Below, piece after piece: positions 53,895 to 64,000 of a stretch of 64,000 nucleotides of DNA (positions within the stretch are counted from its first letter, which is position 1; every line of letters starts with the position of its first letter). Below the pieces are notes generated by a model. That model worked only from the letters and a program-made list of their open reading frames with translations, did no database searches and had not been told where the DNA came from. The position numbers and the translations under genes were made by a program. Source of the DNA: Microbacterium luticocti DSM 19459 (GTDB lineage Bacteria > Actinomycetota > Actinomycetes > Actinomycetales > Microbacteriaceae). The DNA lies in NCBI RefSeq assembly GCF_000422405.1, contig NZ_AULS01000001.1, forward strand, positions 496,001 through 560,000, read 5' to 3'.

Positions 53895-54983
53895 ATGAGG
53901 ACGTCCACCCTTCTCGGCCGCGCCGACGCCGGAGTCGCCGCGCTGACCCCGGGGTATTTCGCCCTGGTGATGGCGACCGGCATCGTCTCGATCGGGATGC
54001 GCACCAACCACTGGGTCGCGGCATCCGTCGTGCTGCTGGTCCTGGCCGCCGTCGCCTACGTGGTGCTGGTCGCACTGAACATCGTGCGGGCGGTGCGGCA
54101 CCGGGCGCAGCTGGCCGAGGACTTCGCCGACCCGGCGCGGGCGTTCGGCTTCTTCACGTTCGTGGCCGCGACCTGCGTGCTGGGCAGCCGGCTGAGCCTG
54201 GAGGACCACTTCCACAACGTCGCGATGGTGCTGCTGCTGATCGCGTCGCTGGCGTGGATCGTGCTCGGCTACACGGTGCCGTGGACGGCGGTGCTCGGGC
54301 CGCGCACGACGACGCAGCCCATCGCCACCGCGAACGGCACCTGGTTCATCTGGGCGGTGGCCAGCCAGTCGATCGCCGTGTTGGCGGCGACGCTTGAGAT
54401 CGAGTTCGTGCCGTACCGGGCGGGGCTGGCGCTGCTGGCGGTGTTCTCGTGGTCGGTGGGCACGTTCCTGTACTGCGCGGTGGGCGTGTTCGTCGGGGTA
54501 CGGATGCTGTCGGTGCCGTTCCGGCCGACGGATCTGACACCGCCCTACTGGGTGGCGATGGGGGCCACCGCGATCACCGTGGTGGCCGGGGCGCGCATCG
54601 TGATGATGGCCGACGCGCCGATGGTGGACGCCACCCGGGGTCTGATCGCGGGCGCCGCGGTGTTCTTCTGGGCCTTCGGCACGTGGCTGATCCCCCCGTT
54701 GATCCTGGCGGGACTGTGGCGGCACGTGCTGCACCGCATCCCGTTCCGGTACGAGGCGACGCTGTGGAGCATCATCTTTCCGCTGGGCATGTACGGGGTG
54801 GGCTCGCAGTTCCTCGGCGACGTCGACAGTCTGCCGATCGTGCACACCATCGGCTACGTGGAGAGCTGGGTGGCCCTGGCGGCGTGGATCGCCACGTTCG
54901 TCGCGATGATCGTGAACATCTGGCGCACGGTGCTGCGCCGGCCGCGCGAGGCCGTCGACGCGACGCCGACGGCGGCGCGTTGA
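53895..54983 (+). CDS. TDT family transporter (TehA/Mae1/SLAC1-like)
   Basis: A 362-residue ten-helix transporter. ALTPGYFALVMATGIVSIGM near residue 15 is the first helix of the tellurite-resistance/dicarboxylate transporter family, and later FWAFGTWLIPPLILAGLW and IFPLGMYGVGSQFL near 290 match the C-terminal half. Relatives export or import anions such as malate, sulfite or chloride; the substrate is open. ATG at 53895; a GTG at 53892 is an alternative. It ends where the convergent DUF3817 gene ends, with adjacent stop codons. Confidence 0.85.
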   Translation: MRTSTLLGRADAGVAALTPGYFALVMATGIVSIGMRTNHWVAASVVLLVLAAVAYVVLVALNIVRAVRHRAQLAEDFADPARAFGFFTFVAATCVLGSRLSLEDHFHNVAMVLLLIASLAWIVLGYTVPWTAVLGPRTTTQPIATANGTWFIWAVASQSIAVLAATLEIEFVPYRAGLALLAVFSWSVGTFLYCAVGVFVGVRMLSVPFRPTDLTPPYWVAMGATAITVVAGARIVMMADAPMVDATRGLIAGAAVFFWAFGTWLIPPLILAGLWRHVLHRIPFRYEATLWSIIFPLGMYGVGSQFLGDVDSLPIVHTIGYVESWVALAAWIATFVAMIVNIWRTVLRRPREAVDATPTAAR

Positions 54984-55448
54984 TCAGGCGCGCCCGCCGG
55001 GCGGGCCGATGACCAGCAGCACGGTGAACAGCGCGGCCACTGCGACGACCGCGATCCCGCCCAGCAGCACGGGCCGGCCGAGGAAGAACCGCAGCAGACG
55101 GTCGTGCCACGTGGCATCCCGCGGGTCATCGGTGGCGTGCAGCCGCCAGGAGCCGGCGAGTCGCCCGGTGCGGTGCAGCCAGATCTCGGCCGGGACGGTG
55201 GCGTAGGGCACGATGGCGGATGCCAGGGCCAGCACGACCGGCAGCGGCCGCCAGCGGTTGTTCTTGGCGACGAGGATGACGGTGGCGCCGTAGCAGAGGA
55301 AGACGAAACCGTGGATGCCACCGCCCACGAGCACCGCGACCGACAGGCCTGCGGCCTGCCGGAGGATGAGGCCGGCGATCAGCAGGGTCCAGGTGATGGC
55401 TTCGGCGACCGCGAACACGCGGAAGAGTCGGGAGGGAGTCTGGAACAC
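54984..55448 (-). CDS. DUF3817 domain membrane protein
   Basis: A 154-residue small membrane protein. The first 90 residues form the DUF3817 unit with RLFRVFAVAEAITWTLLIAGL and GGGIHGFVFLCYGATVILVAKNNRW, three helices and a conserved basic loop. A C-terminal extension contains another helix (VLLGGIAVVAVAALFTVLL). The function of the family is unknown. GTG at 55448 lies 24 bases after the MarR stop on the same strand, so the two are probably co-transcribed and the protein may be under MarR control. Confidence 0.85.
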   Translation of the reverse strand: MFQTPSRLFRVFAVAEAITWTLLIAGLILRQAAGLSVAVLVGGGIHGFVFLCYGATVILVAKNNRWRPLPVVLALASAIVPYATVPAEIWLHRTGRLAGSWRLHATDDPRDATWHDRLLRFFLGRPVLLGGIAVVAVAALFTVLLVIGPPGGRA

Positions 55449-55472
55449 TCCTTCAGTCTAACTGAAGATGTT

Positions 55473-55901
55473 TCAGTGTTCCTGAAGGTCTTCTCCGAAC
55501 GGCTCCTCGTGCAGCCCTTCCAGGGCCGCACTGAGGGCGGGCGCGGCTGACGCGAAGGCGATGTCGAGCCGGGCCAGGCGGGCGTCGGCTTCGGCGAGCG
55601 CGCGGGCGCCGGCCTCGGTGACACGCAGGTTGGAGGCCGCGCCGGCGTGGGCGGTGGCATCCGCCACCAGCCCGTCGTCGACGAGCGCCCGCACCGCGGT
55701 GTGCGCGGTCTGCACCGTGATCTGCGAGCGGCGGGCGAGTTCCGAGAACGAGATGCCCGGGGTGCCCTGGATGTGCGCGAGCAGCCCGTACTTGCGGGTG
55801 GTCAGTCCCAGATCCTTCAGCTGCGTGCCGAGCTGACCGTCCCAGATGCTGCCGACGGTCAGCAGCGAGATGACGGGGCTGAAGCGGCGCGGCTCGGGCA
55901 T
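55473..55901 (-). CDS. MarR family transcriptional regulator
   Basis: A 142-residue winged-helix regulator. The recognition region is LLAHIQGTPGISFSELARRSQITVQTAHTAVRALVDDGLV at about residues 38-77, followed by the wing (NLRVTEAGARALAEAD) and a C-terminal dimerisation helix. MarR proteins dissociate from operators on binding phenolic or oxidative ligands. ATG at 55901. It probably controls itself, the DUF3817 gene and perhaps the divergent DUF2087 gene, with 89 bases between starts. Confidence 0.9.
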   Translation of the reverse strand: MPEPRRFSPVISLLTVGSIWDGQLGTQLKDLGLTTRKYGLLAHIQGTPGISFSELARRSQITVQTAHTAVRALVDDGLVADATAHAGAASNLRVTEAGARALAEADARLARLDIAFASAAPALSAALEGLHEEPFGEDLQEH

Positions 55902-55990
55902 GCGTCCATCGTAGTCTTCGGCATGTTCTACCCTCGTCTGGGTGCCCGACGCCGTGCGGCGTGCGGGGCGCGGATCGAAGGGAGATCACC

Positions 55991-56503
55991 GTGACAGCAC
56001 CTGTGGGCGGGTCGTCGGCGCAGTGGCGGCGGGTGGTCGCACTGCTGGCGAACGAGCACACCGCGCGCATCCTGGCGCGGCTGATCCTGGGCGAGGACGT
56101 GCGCGATCGTCTGCAGCGCTACTCCCCTTCGCGCCGGGCGCACATCGAGAACGCACTGGTGGGCTCGGGTGTGGCGCACCGTGACCAGACCGGCGCGCTG
56201 ACGCTGGATGCGGATGTGTTCCGCCGCCTGCTGGCCGAGGACGCGCCGACCAGGCTCGTCGGTGTGGAGCGCTTCATGCGGGATGGCCGGATCGAGAGCT
56301 ATCCGGCCTCGCCGGCCGAGCGGGGCGAACTGCTGCGCTGGGTGGCCGCCCGTGTGCTCACCGCCGGCGAGGTGGTGCACGAGCGTGAGATGAACGAACG
56401 GCTCGGCCGGTTCACCGCGGATGTCGCGGCGTTGCGCCGCTACCTCGTCGACGCCGAGCTGGTGGAGCGCCGGCGCGACGGCACCGAGTACGCCCTGGCG
56501 TAG
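55991..56503 (+). CDS. DUF2087 domain-containing protein, probable regulator
   Basis: A 170-residue protein. The N-terminal part (QWRRVVALLANEHTARILARLILGE) looks like a small winged helix. The C-terminal DUF2087 domain covers about residues 85-168: RFMRDGRIESYPASPAERGELLRWVA, LTAGEVVHEREMNERLGRF, then DVAALRRYLVDAELVERRRDGTEYAL. DUF2087 is a helix-turn-helix-like domain seen in putative regulators and fused to other domains. GTG at 55991 has AAGGGAGA upstream. Its stop codon lies in the loop of a hairpin, see the terminator. Confidence 0.87.
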   Translation: MTAPVGGSSAQWRRVVALLANEHTARILARLILGEDVRDRLQRYSPSRRAHIENALVGSGVAHRDQTGALTLDADVFRRLLAEDAPTRLVGVERFMRDGRIESYPASPAERGELLRWVAARVLTAGEVVHEREMNERLGRFTADVAALRRYLVDAELVERRRDGTEYALA

Positions 56504-56520
56504 CGAGTGCGCCAGGGCGT
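56490..56520 (+). terminator. Hairpin containing the DUF2087 stop codon in its loop
   Basis: Perfect 11-bp stem ACGCCCTGGCG / CGCCAGGGCGT with the nine-base loop TAGCGAGTG, whose TAG is the stop codon. The left arm encodes the last residues (Tyr-Ala-Leu-Ala). It probably ends transcription of this gene and lies before the convergent small membrane-protein gene. Confidence 0.7.
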
Positions 56521-56540
56521 CACGACGACCACCGATGCCA

Positions 56541-56789
56541 TCAGCGAGGCGAAGGAGCGCTTGCCGATCTCCTCGCCGCAACGATCCCGAGCGCAAGCAG
56601 CACACCACCACCGAGCACGGCGCACACCGAAACGCAGACACCCGTCTGCTGAATCCACGTGCCCGCCAGAGGAGAGTCCTGGCTGGTCCCGACCGTCAGC
56701 CCGAGGACCACGACGGCACCCAGGACAATGAGTACTGCGGCCCACACGAAGAACGGTAGGGGGCGTGATGCCCTCTTGCTCGCCATCAT
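56541..56789 (-). CDS. Small membrane protein, 82 residues
   Basis: An ATG at 56789 (or 56786) opens an 82-codon frame four bases after the nrdF stop. Two hydrophobic helices, PLPFFVWAAVLIVLGAVVVLG and VCVSVCAVLGGGVLLALGIVA, flank a short polar loop (GTSQDSPLAGTW). The N terminus is basic. No family is recognised; such two-helix proteins are common in actinobacteria. Close spacing suggests co-transcription with nrdHIEF. No convincing ribosome site precedes it beyond GAAG. Confidence 0.6.
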   Translation of the reverse strand: MMASKRASRPLPFFVWAAVLIVLGAVVVLGLTVGTSQDSPLAGTWIQQTGVCVSVCAVLGGGVLLALGIVAARRSASAPSPR

Positions 56790-56793
56790 CTTC

Positions 56794-59944
<3,151 letters not shown>

Positions 59945-59963
<19 letters not shown>

Positions 59964-60388
59964 TGTTCCAATCCGTCGCTCACACGGGCGACGTCCTCGG
60001 GCGTGCCGAACAGTTCGAGCCGGTACAGGTGCGGCACGTGGCACTTGCGGCTGATGATCTCGCCGGCCAGGCAGAACGCCTCGCCGAAGTTCGTGTTCCC
60101 CGCAGAGATGACTCCGCGGATCCACCTGCGGTTCTGCTCATCGTTGAGGAACCGGATGACCTGCTTGGGGACCGCACCCTTCTCTTCACCCCGGCCCTGG
60201 CCGCCCCCGTAGGTGGGGGTGACCAGCACGTACGGCTCGTCGATGCGCAACGGCGGTTCGGAGGTGCGCGGCCCGTTGTGCAGCGGGATGCGCACGGCCG
60301 GCAGCGCGAGCTTCTCGACGAAGCGCGCGGTGTTGCCCGACACGCTGGAGAAGTACACCAACAGCGGCGCGGCGGTTGCCAACGGCAT
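59945..60388 (-). CDS. nrdI: Flavodoxin-like activator NrdI
   Basis: A 147-residue FMN protein that supplies oxidant for manganese-radical assembly in Nrd[20 protein letters not shown] is the flavin phosphate loop; [21 protein letters not shown] near residue 58 and [17 protein letters not shown] near 94 are NrdI hallmarks. The gene lies between nrdH and nrdE. ATG at 60388. The 33-base gap to nrdH contains no other feature. Confidence 0.95.
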
Positions 60389-60421
60389 GATCGCCCCCCT
60401 GATCAGATCGCGAGCGGCGGC

Positions 60422-60655
60422 TCAGCCCAGGCGGGCGGCCAGTTCGTCGATCTTGTCGGGACGGAAGCCCGACCAGTGGTCCTCGTCGGTGATCACGACC
60501 GGGGCCTGCAGGTAGCCCAGGGCCTTCACCTGCTCGAGGGCCGCCGGGTCCTCGGTGAGGTCGTGCACCTCGTAGTCGATGCCCTTCGCGTCCAGCGCCC
60601 GGTAGGTCGCGTTGCACTGCACGCAGGAAGGCTTCGTGTAGACCGTGATCGCCAT
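60422..60655 (-). CDS. nrdH: Glutaredoxin-like electron donor NrdH
   Basis: A 77-residue thioredoxin-fold protein with glutaredoxin-like sequence and thioredoxin-like reduction, electron donor of class Ib reductase. The redox Cys11-Val-Gln-Cys14 follows MAITVYTKPS, and the WSGFRPDKI motif is near residue 61. ATG at 60655 is chosen over an ATG at 60715 because of GAGGGG before it and the family length. It is the first gene of nrdHIEF; the upstream region to 61122 is unusually rich in possible protein-binding sites. Confidence 0.96.
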   Translation of the reverse strand: MAITVYTKPSCVQCNATYRALDAKGIDYEVHDLTEDPAALEQVKALGYLQAPVVITDEDHWSGFRPDKIDELAARLG

Positions 60656-61122
60656 CTCGACCACTCCCCTCTCATTCGAATCCGTCTGGGTCCGGCCATC
60701 CCCCGTGCCGGTCACCCAATACTACATATGGGTGCCGACATCGGGAAGCACCACAAGGGGTAGTAGTTACACGGATGTAGTTTTCCACCGCTCTCCCCTG
60801 GTACAACACAGGTTCTCCACCGTTTCATCCACAGCCTCCCGGCGTGTCGCACACCCCGGCAACGGCCGGAACACGCGGCCCGCGGGCACGCACCCGCGCG
60901 GCTGTCCACAGCCGAGACGATACGAGCCGGTTCCGACATCGGATTCGCTGTGGAGAACGCCCGTCGGCGTGTCGCGGAGTGTCCGCGGAGTGTCCACAGC
61001 GTGTCGGCCACGTGCCGGGCACACGTCGGCCACGCGTCCACGTGCCCTGTCGGCACGGCGGGACGATCTTGTCCGGCCCGGGCGGGTCGCCGCGCCCGGG
61101 CGCGGGTCGGTAACGTGGAGTC
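60656..61122. promoter_or_regulatory. nrd/MFS divergent intergenic region (no gene), with NrdR-like half sites
   Basis: This 467-base gap holds no convincing gene. An imperfect dyad, CCCAATACTACATATGGG at 60715-60732, and inverted half sites ACTACAT (60721) and ATGTAGT (60775) lie upstream of nrdH and resemble the ACTACAT-type halves of NrdR boxes. TAGTAT at 60726-60721 (minus strand) could be a -10 element. The remainder, 60781-60998, has DnaA-box-like words. Confidence 0.4.
60781..60998. promoter_or_regulatory. Cluster of DnaA-box-like 9-mers upstream of nrdH
   Basis: TCATCCACA at 60825, CTGTCCACA at 60902 and GTGTCCACA at 60990 on the plus strand, and TTCTCCACA on the minus strand (60957-60949), differ by one or two bases from the actinobacterial DnaA box TTGTCCACA. 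Weaker TTTTCCACC (60781) and TTCTCCACC (60813) add to the cluster. DnaA regulates the nrd operon in E. coli. Confidence 0.45.
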
Positions 61123-62331
61123 GTGACGGGATACCGGGACCTTCTGCGCACGCCCGGAGTCGGGCGCATCATCGCCGCACAGCTGACGGCGCGGTTCCCC
61201 TCCGGCATGACGAGCCTGGCGATCCTGCTGCATGTCGAGCACGCCACCGGGATGTACTCGGCGGCCGGGCTCGTGCTGGCCGCCGCCTCGATCGGCCAGG
61301 CCGTGGCCGGCCCGGTCACCAGCCGGTGGATGGGCATGTGGGGCATGCGTCGCGTCCTGATCCTCACGATGCTCGTGTGCGCGGCATCCGTCACCGGCAT
61401 CGCCCTGTTCACGCTGCCGGTGCCCGCCTACATGGTGCTCGGGCTGATCGCCGGGGTGTCCACCCCGCCGGTGCAGGCGGCGGTGCGCACCATCTACCCG
61501 AAGATGGTCAACTCCCGCCAGCTGACCCCGCTGTTCTCGCTGGACGCTTCACTGCAGGAGATCATCTGGATCCTCGCGCCGGTGGTGGTCACGTTCGTGT
61601 CCATCCAGATCAGCACCGTCGTCGGGCTGCTGTTGATCGTGGTGATCCTGCTGGGCGGCGGCACCTGGTTCATCGCCTCACCGGAGCTCGGCCGGGTGCG
61701 CATCCCGCGCAGCCGCCGGCGCCTGGGCACGGTGCTCGCCCGCCCGCCCGTGGTGCTGGCGACCGTCACCGGCCTGCTGCTGGTGGGCGCGTGTGCCGCC
61801 GTCGAGGCGGGCGTGGTCGCCACCTTCAGCGAGGGCGGCCTGGAGGCGGGGCTCGTGCTGGCGGTCTTCTCGTTCGGCAGCCTGGCCGGGGGTCTGCTGT
61901 CGGGCCGCATCGCGATGAGCCGTTGGGCCATGGCCCGCCGCATGGCGATCGTCGCGATCGGACTGGTGCTGAGCACCCTGTTCCTGTCGGTGTGGTGGAT
62001 CGGCGGGTCGCTGCTGGTGGCCGGCATCGGCGTGGCGCCGGCGTTCGCGGTGATGGCCGCGATGACCACCGCCAGCGTCAAGTTCAGCGACACCGCCGAG
62101 GCGTTCGGCTGGCTGAACACCGGTCAGCTCATCGGCGCCGCCGCCGGCTCGGCGGTCGCCGGGTTCCTCATCGACGGACTCGGCCCGGCCGGCGCGTACT
62201 GGACGGCCACCGGGTTCGCCGTGGTCGGGGTGCTCGTGGCGGTGCTGTTCGTGCGGGGCTTCCCCGACCTGCGGTTCCGCGACGCCAGCCCGCTGCCCGA
62301 CACCGAGCCGGTGCAGACCATCACCTCGTGA
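61123..62331 (+). CDS. MFS transporter
   Basis: A 402-residue, 12-helix major-facilitator protein. N-terminal motifs are GRIIAAQLTARFPSGMTSLAI and the loop SRWMGMWGMRRVLIL (a weak motif A) near residue 67. STPPVQAAVRTIYPKMVN near 113 and AFGWLNTGQLIGAAAGSAVAGFLIDGLG near 330 are typical of a family of actinobacterial MFS exporters without characterised substrate. GTG at 61123 follows a 467-base region shared with nrdH. It is convergent with the CsoR-family gene (15-base gap). Confidence 0.88.
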   Translation: MTGYRDLLRTPGVGRIIAAQLTARFPSGMTSLAILLHVEHATGMYSAAGLVLAAASIGQAVAGPVTSRWMGMWGMRRVLILTMLVCAASVTGIALFTLPVPAYMVLGLIAGVSTPPVQAAVRTIYPKMVNSRQLTPLFSLDASLQEIIWILAPVVVTFVSIQISTVVGLLLIVVILLGGGTWFIASPELGRVRIPRSRRRLGTVLARPPVVLATVTGLLLVGACAAVEAGVVATFSEGGLEAGLVLAVFSFGSLAGGLLSGRIAMSRWAMARRMAIVAIGLVLSTLFLSVWWIGGSLLVAGIGVAPAFAVMAAMTTASVKFSDTAEAFGWLNTGQLIGAAAGSAVAGFLIDGLGPAGAYWTATGFAVVGVLVAVLFVRGFPDLRFRDASPLPDTEPVQTITS

Positions 62332-62346
62332 ACCGACCCGGCGCCG

Positions 62347-62619
62347 TCAGCGGGTGCCGACGTCGTAGGCCTTGAGCAACTCGCTCACCGCCTGCTCGCG
62401 CTGGTCGCCGCCGTGCTCGAACATGTGCGTCACATGCGTGCGCAGGTGGTTCTCCAACAGCAGCTTGTCGAGCGAGGCGAGCGCCTTCTGGATCGCACGG
62501 GACTGACCGAGGATGTCCATGCAGTAGTCCTCGTTCTCGATCATCTTCGCGAGCCCGCGCAGCTGCCCCTCGAGGATCGCCGTGCGGTGCAGGGCGCGCT
62601 TCTTGATGTCATCGATCAC
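62347..62619 (-). CDS. CsoR/RcnR family metal-sensing repressor with Cys-His-His site
   Basis: A 90-residue all-helical tetrameric repressor of the DUF156 family. LEGQLRGLAKMIENEDYCMDIL, with Cys33, and LENHLRTHVTHMFEHGG, with His58 and His62, carry the ligand positions. CsoR for Cu(I) has Cys-His-Cys and FrmR or CstR differ; here the third position is His, the Cys-His-His pattern of RcnR nickel/cobalt sensors, although RcnR also uses His3, and this protein has His at 11 instead. No metal exporter is adjacent. GGGTACCC at 62627 lies upstream. Confidence 0.87.
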   Translation of the reverse strand: MIDDIKKRALHRTAILEGQLRGLAKMIENEDYCMDILGQSRAIQKALASLDKLLLENHLRTHVTHMFEHGGDQREQAVSELLKAYDVGTR

Positions 62620-62626
62620 GCGGCCA

Positions 62627-62634
62627 GGGTACCC
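62627..62634. promoter_or_regulatory. Short palindrome GGGTACCC between CsoR-family and DUF445 genes
   Basis: An 8-bp perfect palindrome eight bases upstream of the repressor ATG in the 47-base divergent gap. CsoR/RcnR operators are G-tract inverted repeats often with a TA centre, so it could be part of the autoregulatory site. It is short, and chance occurrence is possible. Confidence 0.25.
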
Positions 62635-62666
62635 GCCCGACCGGGCGCGCGTGGAAGGATGAGCGC

Positions 62667-63938
62667 ATGGTGCGCACCCCGACCGCCCTGCTCAGCCCGG
62701 CCGATCAGCAGCGCCGCCGGGCGCTTCGCACCATGAAGGCCATCGCCCTGGGTGCGCTCGTGGCCCTGGCCGCCGTCTTCGCGGTGGCGTTCGTGTTCGA
62801 GCACGATCGGCCGTGGCTGTCGTACGTGCGCGCCGCGGCCGAGGGCGGCATGGTCGGCGCGCTCGCGGACTGGTTCGCCGTGACCGCGCTGTTCCGCCAC
62901 CCGCTGGGCATCCCCATCCCGCACACCGCCATCATCCCGACCCGCAAGGACGAGATCGGCCGCACCCTGGGCGAGTTCGTCGAGACCGAGTTCCTGTCGG
63001 GACCGGTGGTGCGCACCAAACTCCAGTCCACCGCGATCGCCGCCCGGGCAGGCGCCTGGCTGGCCCAGCCCGCCCACGCCGAGCGGGTGAGCGCCGAGGC
63101 CGCAGCGGCGGCGACGGGTGTGCTGCGCGCCCTCTCAGACGCCGACGTGCAGCAGGTGCTCGAGTCGCTGGCCCGTGAGCATCTGCTCGCCCCGCCGTGG
63201 GCCCCGCCGGCGGGCGCGTGGCTGGCGCGGGTGGTGGATGCCGGGGCGCACACCGGCGCGGTGGACCTGGCCGTCGACAGCCTGGCCGGGTGGCTGGATG
63301 CGAACCACGCCGCGTTCGAGGGGCTGGTCTCCAGGCGACTGCCCGGATGGGTGCCGCGCATCGCGCACCGGTTCGTGGACGACACCGTCTACAGCGAGGC
63401 GGTGAAGTTCGTGCAGGCCGTGCAGGCCGACCCGCAGCATCCGGCCCGCCGCGCCCTCGACGACTACCTCGTGCGTCTCGCCGACCGGCTGCAGCACGAT
63501 CCGGCGATGATCGACCGGTTCGAACACGCCAAGGCCTCGGTGTTCGACTCGCCGCGGCTGCGCGAGCTGGCCGCACACGCCTGGGAGGGCGTCAAGGCGG
63601 GGCTGTTGGCATCCCTCGCCGACCCGGGCAGCGGGCTGCGCCGGCGCGCCGCGGCGGCGGTGGCCGAGATCGGTCAGCGGCTGCAGCACGAACCGGCGCT
63701 GCAGCACCGTGTGGACGCGTGGGTCACCGACGCGGCGGTGTTCGCCGTGGACCGCTACCGGCACGACATCGCCTCGATCATCACCGACACCGTGGCCCGC
63801 TGGGATGGCGCCGAGACCACCGAGAAGATCGAGCTCATGGTCGGCCGCGACCTGCAGTACATCCGCCTGAACGGCACCGTCATCGGCGCGCTGGCGGGCC
63901 TGGGCATCTACACCGTCGCCCAGCTGCTGCTGGGGTGA
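62667..63938 (+). CDS. DUF445 family membrane-associated protein
   Basis: A 423-residue protein with an N-terminal helix (ALGALVALAAVFAVAFVFE) and a C-terminal one (VIGALAGLGIYTVAQLLLG), the two ends typical of DUF445 (YjiN/YheB-like). Between them EGGMVGALADWFAVTALFRHPLGIPIPHTAIIPTRKDEI is the strongly conserved block near residue 60. A long helical region follows with repeated LADRLQHDPAMIDRF and IGQRLQHEPALQHRV segments. ERMES-like or membrane-lipid roles have been suggested only for distant relatives, and the function is unknown. ATG at 62667, divergent from the CsoR-family gene. Confidence 0.9.
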   Translation: MVRTPTALLSPADQQRRRALRTMKAIALGALVALAAVFAVAFVFEHDRPWLSYVRAAAEGGMVGALADWFAVTALFRHPLGIPIPHTAIIPTRKDEIGRTLGEFVETEFLSGPVVRTKLQSTAIAARAGAWLAQPAHAERVSAEAAAAATGVLRALSDADVQQVLESLAREHLLAPPWAPPAGAWLARVVDAGAHTGAVDLAVDSLAGWLDANHAAFEGLVSRRLPGWVPRIAHRFVDDTVYSEAVKFVQAVQADPQHPARRALDDYLVRLADRLQHDPAMIDRFEHAKASVFDSPRLRELAAHAWEGVKAGLLASLADPGSGLRRRAAAAVAEIGQRLQHEPALQHRVDAWVTDAAVFAVDRYRHDIASIITDTVARWDGAETTEKIELMVGRDLQYIRLNGTVIGALAGLGIYTVAQLLLG

Positions 63939-63952
63939 GATACGGTGCGAAG

Positions 63953-64000
63953 GTGGCTCTTTCACACGACCCCCTCTGGCCGCGCGCGGGCTCCTGGCCG
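63953..64000 (+). CDS. Start of an unidentified gene (3' end outside window)
   Basis: A GTG at 63953 follows GCGAAG after the DUF445 stop and opens a 16-codon frame to the window edge (VALSHDPLWPRAGSWP). Codon use and close spacing suggest the next gene of the same transcription unit, but 16 residues are too few for family assignment. Confidence 0.35.
   Translation, partial: MALSHDPLWPRAGSWP

Noticed and set aside
60781-60998. Replication origin suggested by DnaA-box-like words
   Set aside because: No dnaA, dnaN, parA/B or rnpA nearby, no AT-rich unwinding region, and the boxes are few and imperfect. Regulation of nrd is the more economical reading.

Overview
The window is about 70% GC, and nearly all of it is coding. 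Many genes start with GTG, and adjacent genes often overlap by ATGA, GTGA or TGATG. Protein relationships (DUF222/HNH protein, class Ib ribonucleotide reductase nrdHIEF, protein mannosyltransferase, FCD-type GntR regulators, HAIR-like heat-shock operators) and the frequent GGATGC/GCATCC hexamers point to a chromosomal segment of a Microbacteriaceae actinobacterium, most likely Microbacterium or a close relative. I see no rRNA, tRNA, CRISPR array, prophage, integrase or insertion sequence.

Layout. 0-6.7 kb: end of an ABC-F ATPase, a 51-residue small gene, an OpuC-type compatible-solute importer, a DUF427 protein, an Eis-like acetyltransferase and ispE. 6.7-9.8 kb: an aldo/keto reductase, a 63/66-bp tandem repeat tract and a DUF222/HNH gene whose repeat-built 3' end overlaps rsmA. 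9.7-13.4 kb: rsmA, an MFS-like remnant, tatD and metG. 13.4-23.0 kb: a regulated L-fucose island with regulator, mutarotase, lactonase, ABC sugar importer, dehydrogenase, fuconate dehydratase, diketo-acid hydrolase and keto-deoxy-fuconate dehydrogenase. 23.1-25.5 kb: rsmI and its divergent protein mannosyltransferase. 25.5-30.8 kb: a KhtTU-type K+/H+ antiporter, a DUF255 thioredoxin-like protein, an aldo/keto reductase, a tiny lipoprotein and a VKOR protein. 30.9-44.8 kb: hrpA, a DUF3311/SSS carboxylate importer, a quinone oxidoreductase, a rhodanese divergent from metY, a Gfo/Idh/MocA oxidoreductase, a NYN-domain protein, an MFS exporter and a TIGR01777 epimerase. 44.8-50.2 kb: a VapBC pair and a GntR-controlled locus with an LLM oxidoreductase and two nitrilase-superfamily hydrolases around an APC permease. 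50.2-56.8 kb: a ClpC-like unfoldase behind two HAIR-like sites, then membrane proteins and small regulators. 56.8-60.7 kb: nrdHIEF. 61.1-64 kb: an MFS transporter, a CsoR/RcnR-family sensor and a DUF445 protein.

The clearest system is the fucose island. Its enzymes supply every step of the non-phosphorylating route from L-fucose to pyruvate and L-lactate: mutarotation, oxidation to the lactone, lactone opening, dehydration, NAD-dependent oxidation and hydrolysis of the diketo acid. The fuconate dehydratase carries the FucD catalytic set at exactly the family positions. The island separates metG-tatD-rsmA from rsmI-pmt, which are commonly near neighbours in actinobacteria, and the DUF222 and aldo/keto reductase genes separate rsmA from ispE.

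The most unusual sequence structures are short tandem duplications at gene ends: 18-bp units coding on both strands where rsmA and the HNH gene overlap, four 14-bp units that multiply a Shine-Dalgarno sequence before a nitrilase gene, and 20- and 38-bp units that repeat stop-codon contexts. There is also a cluster of DnaA-box-like 9-mers upstream of the nrd operon.
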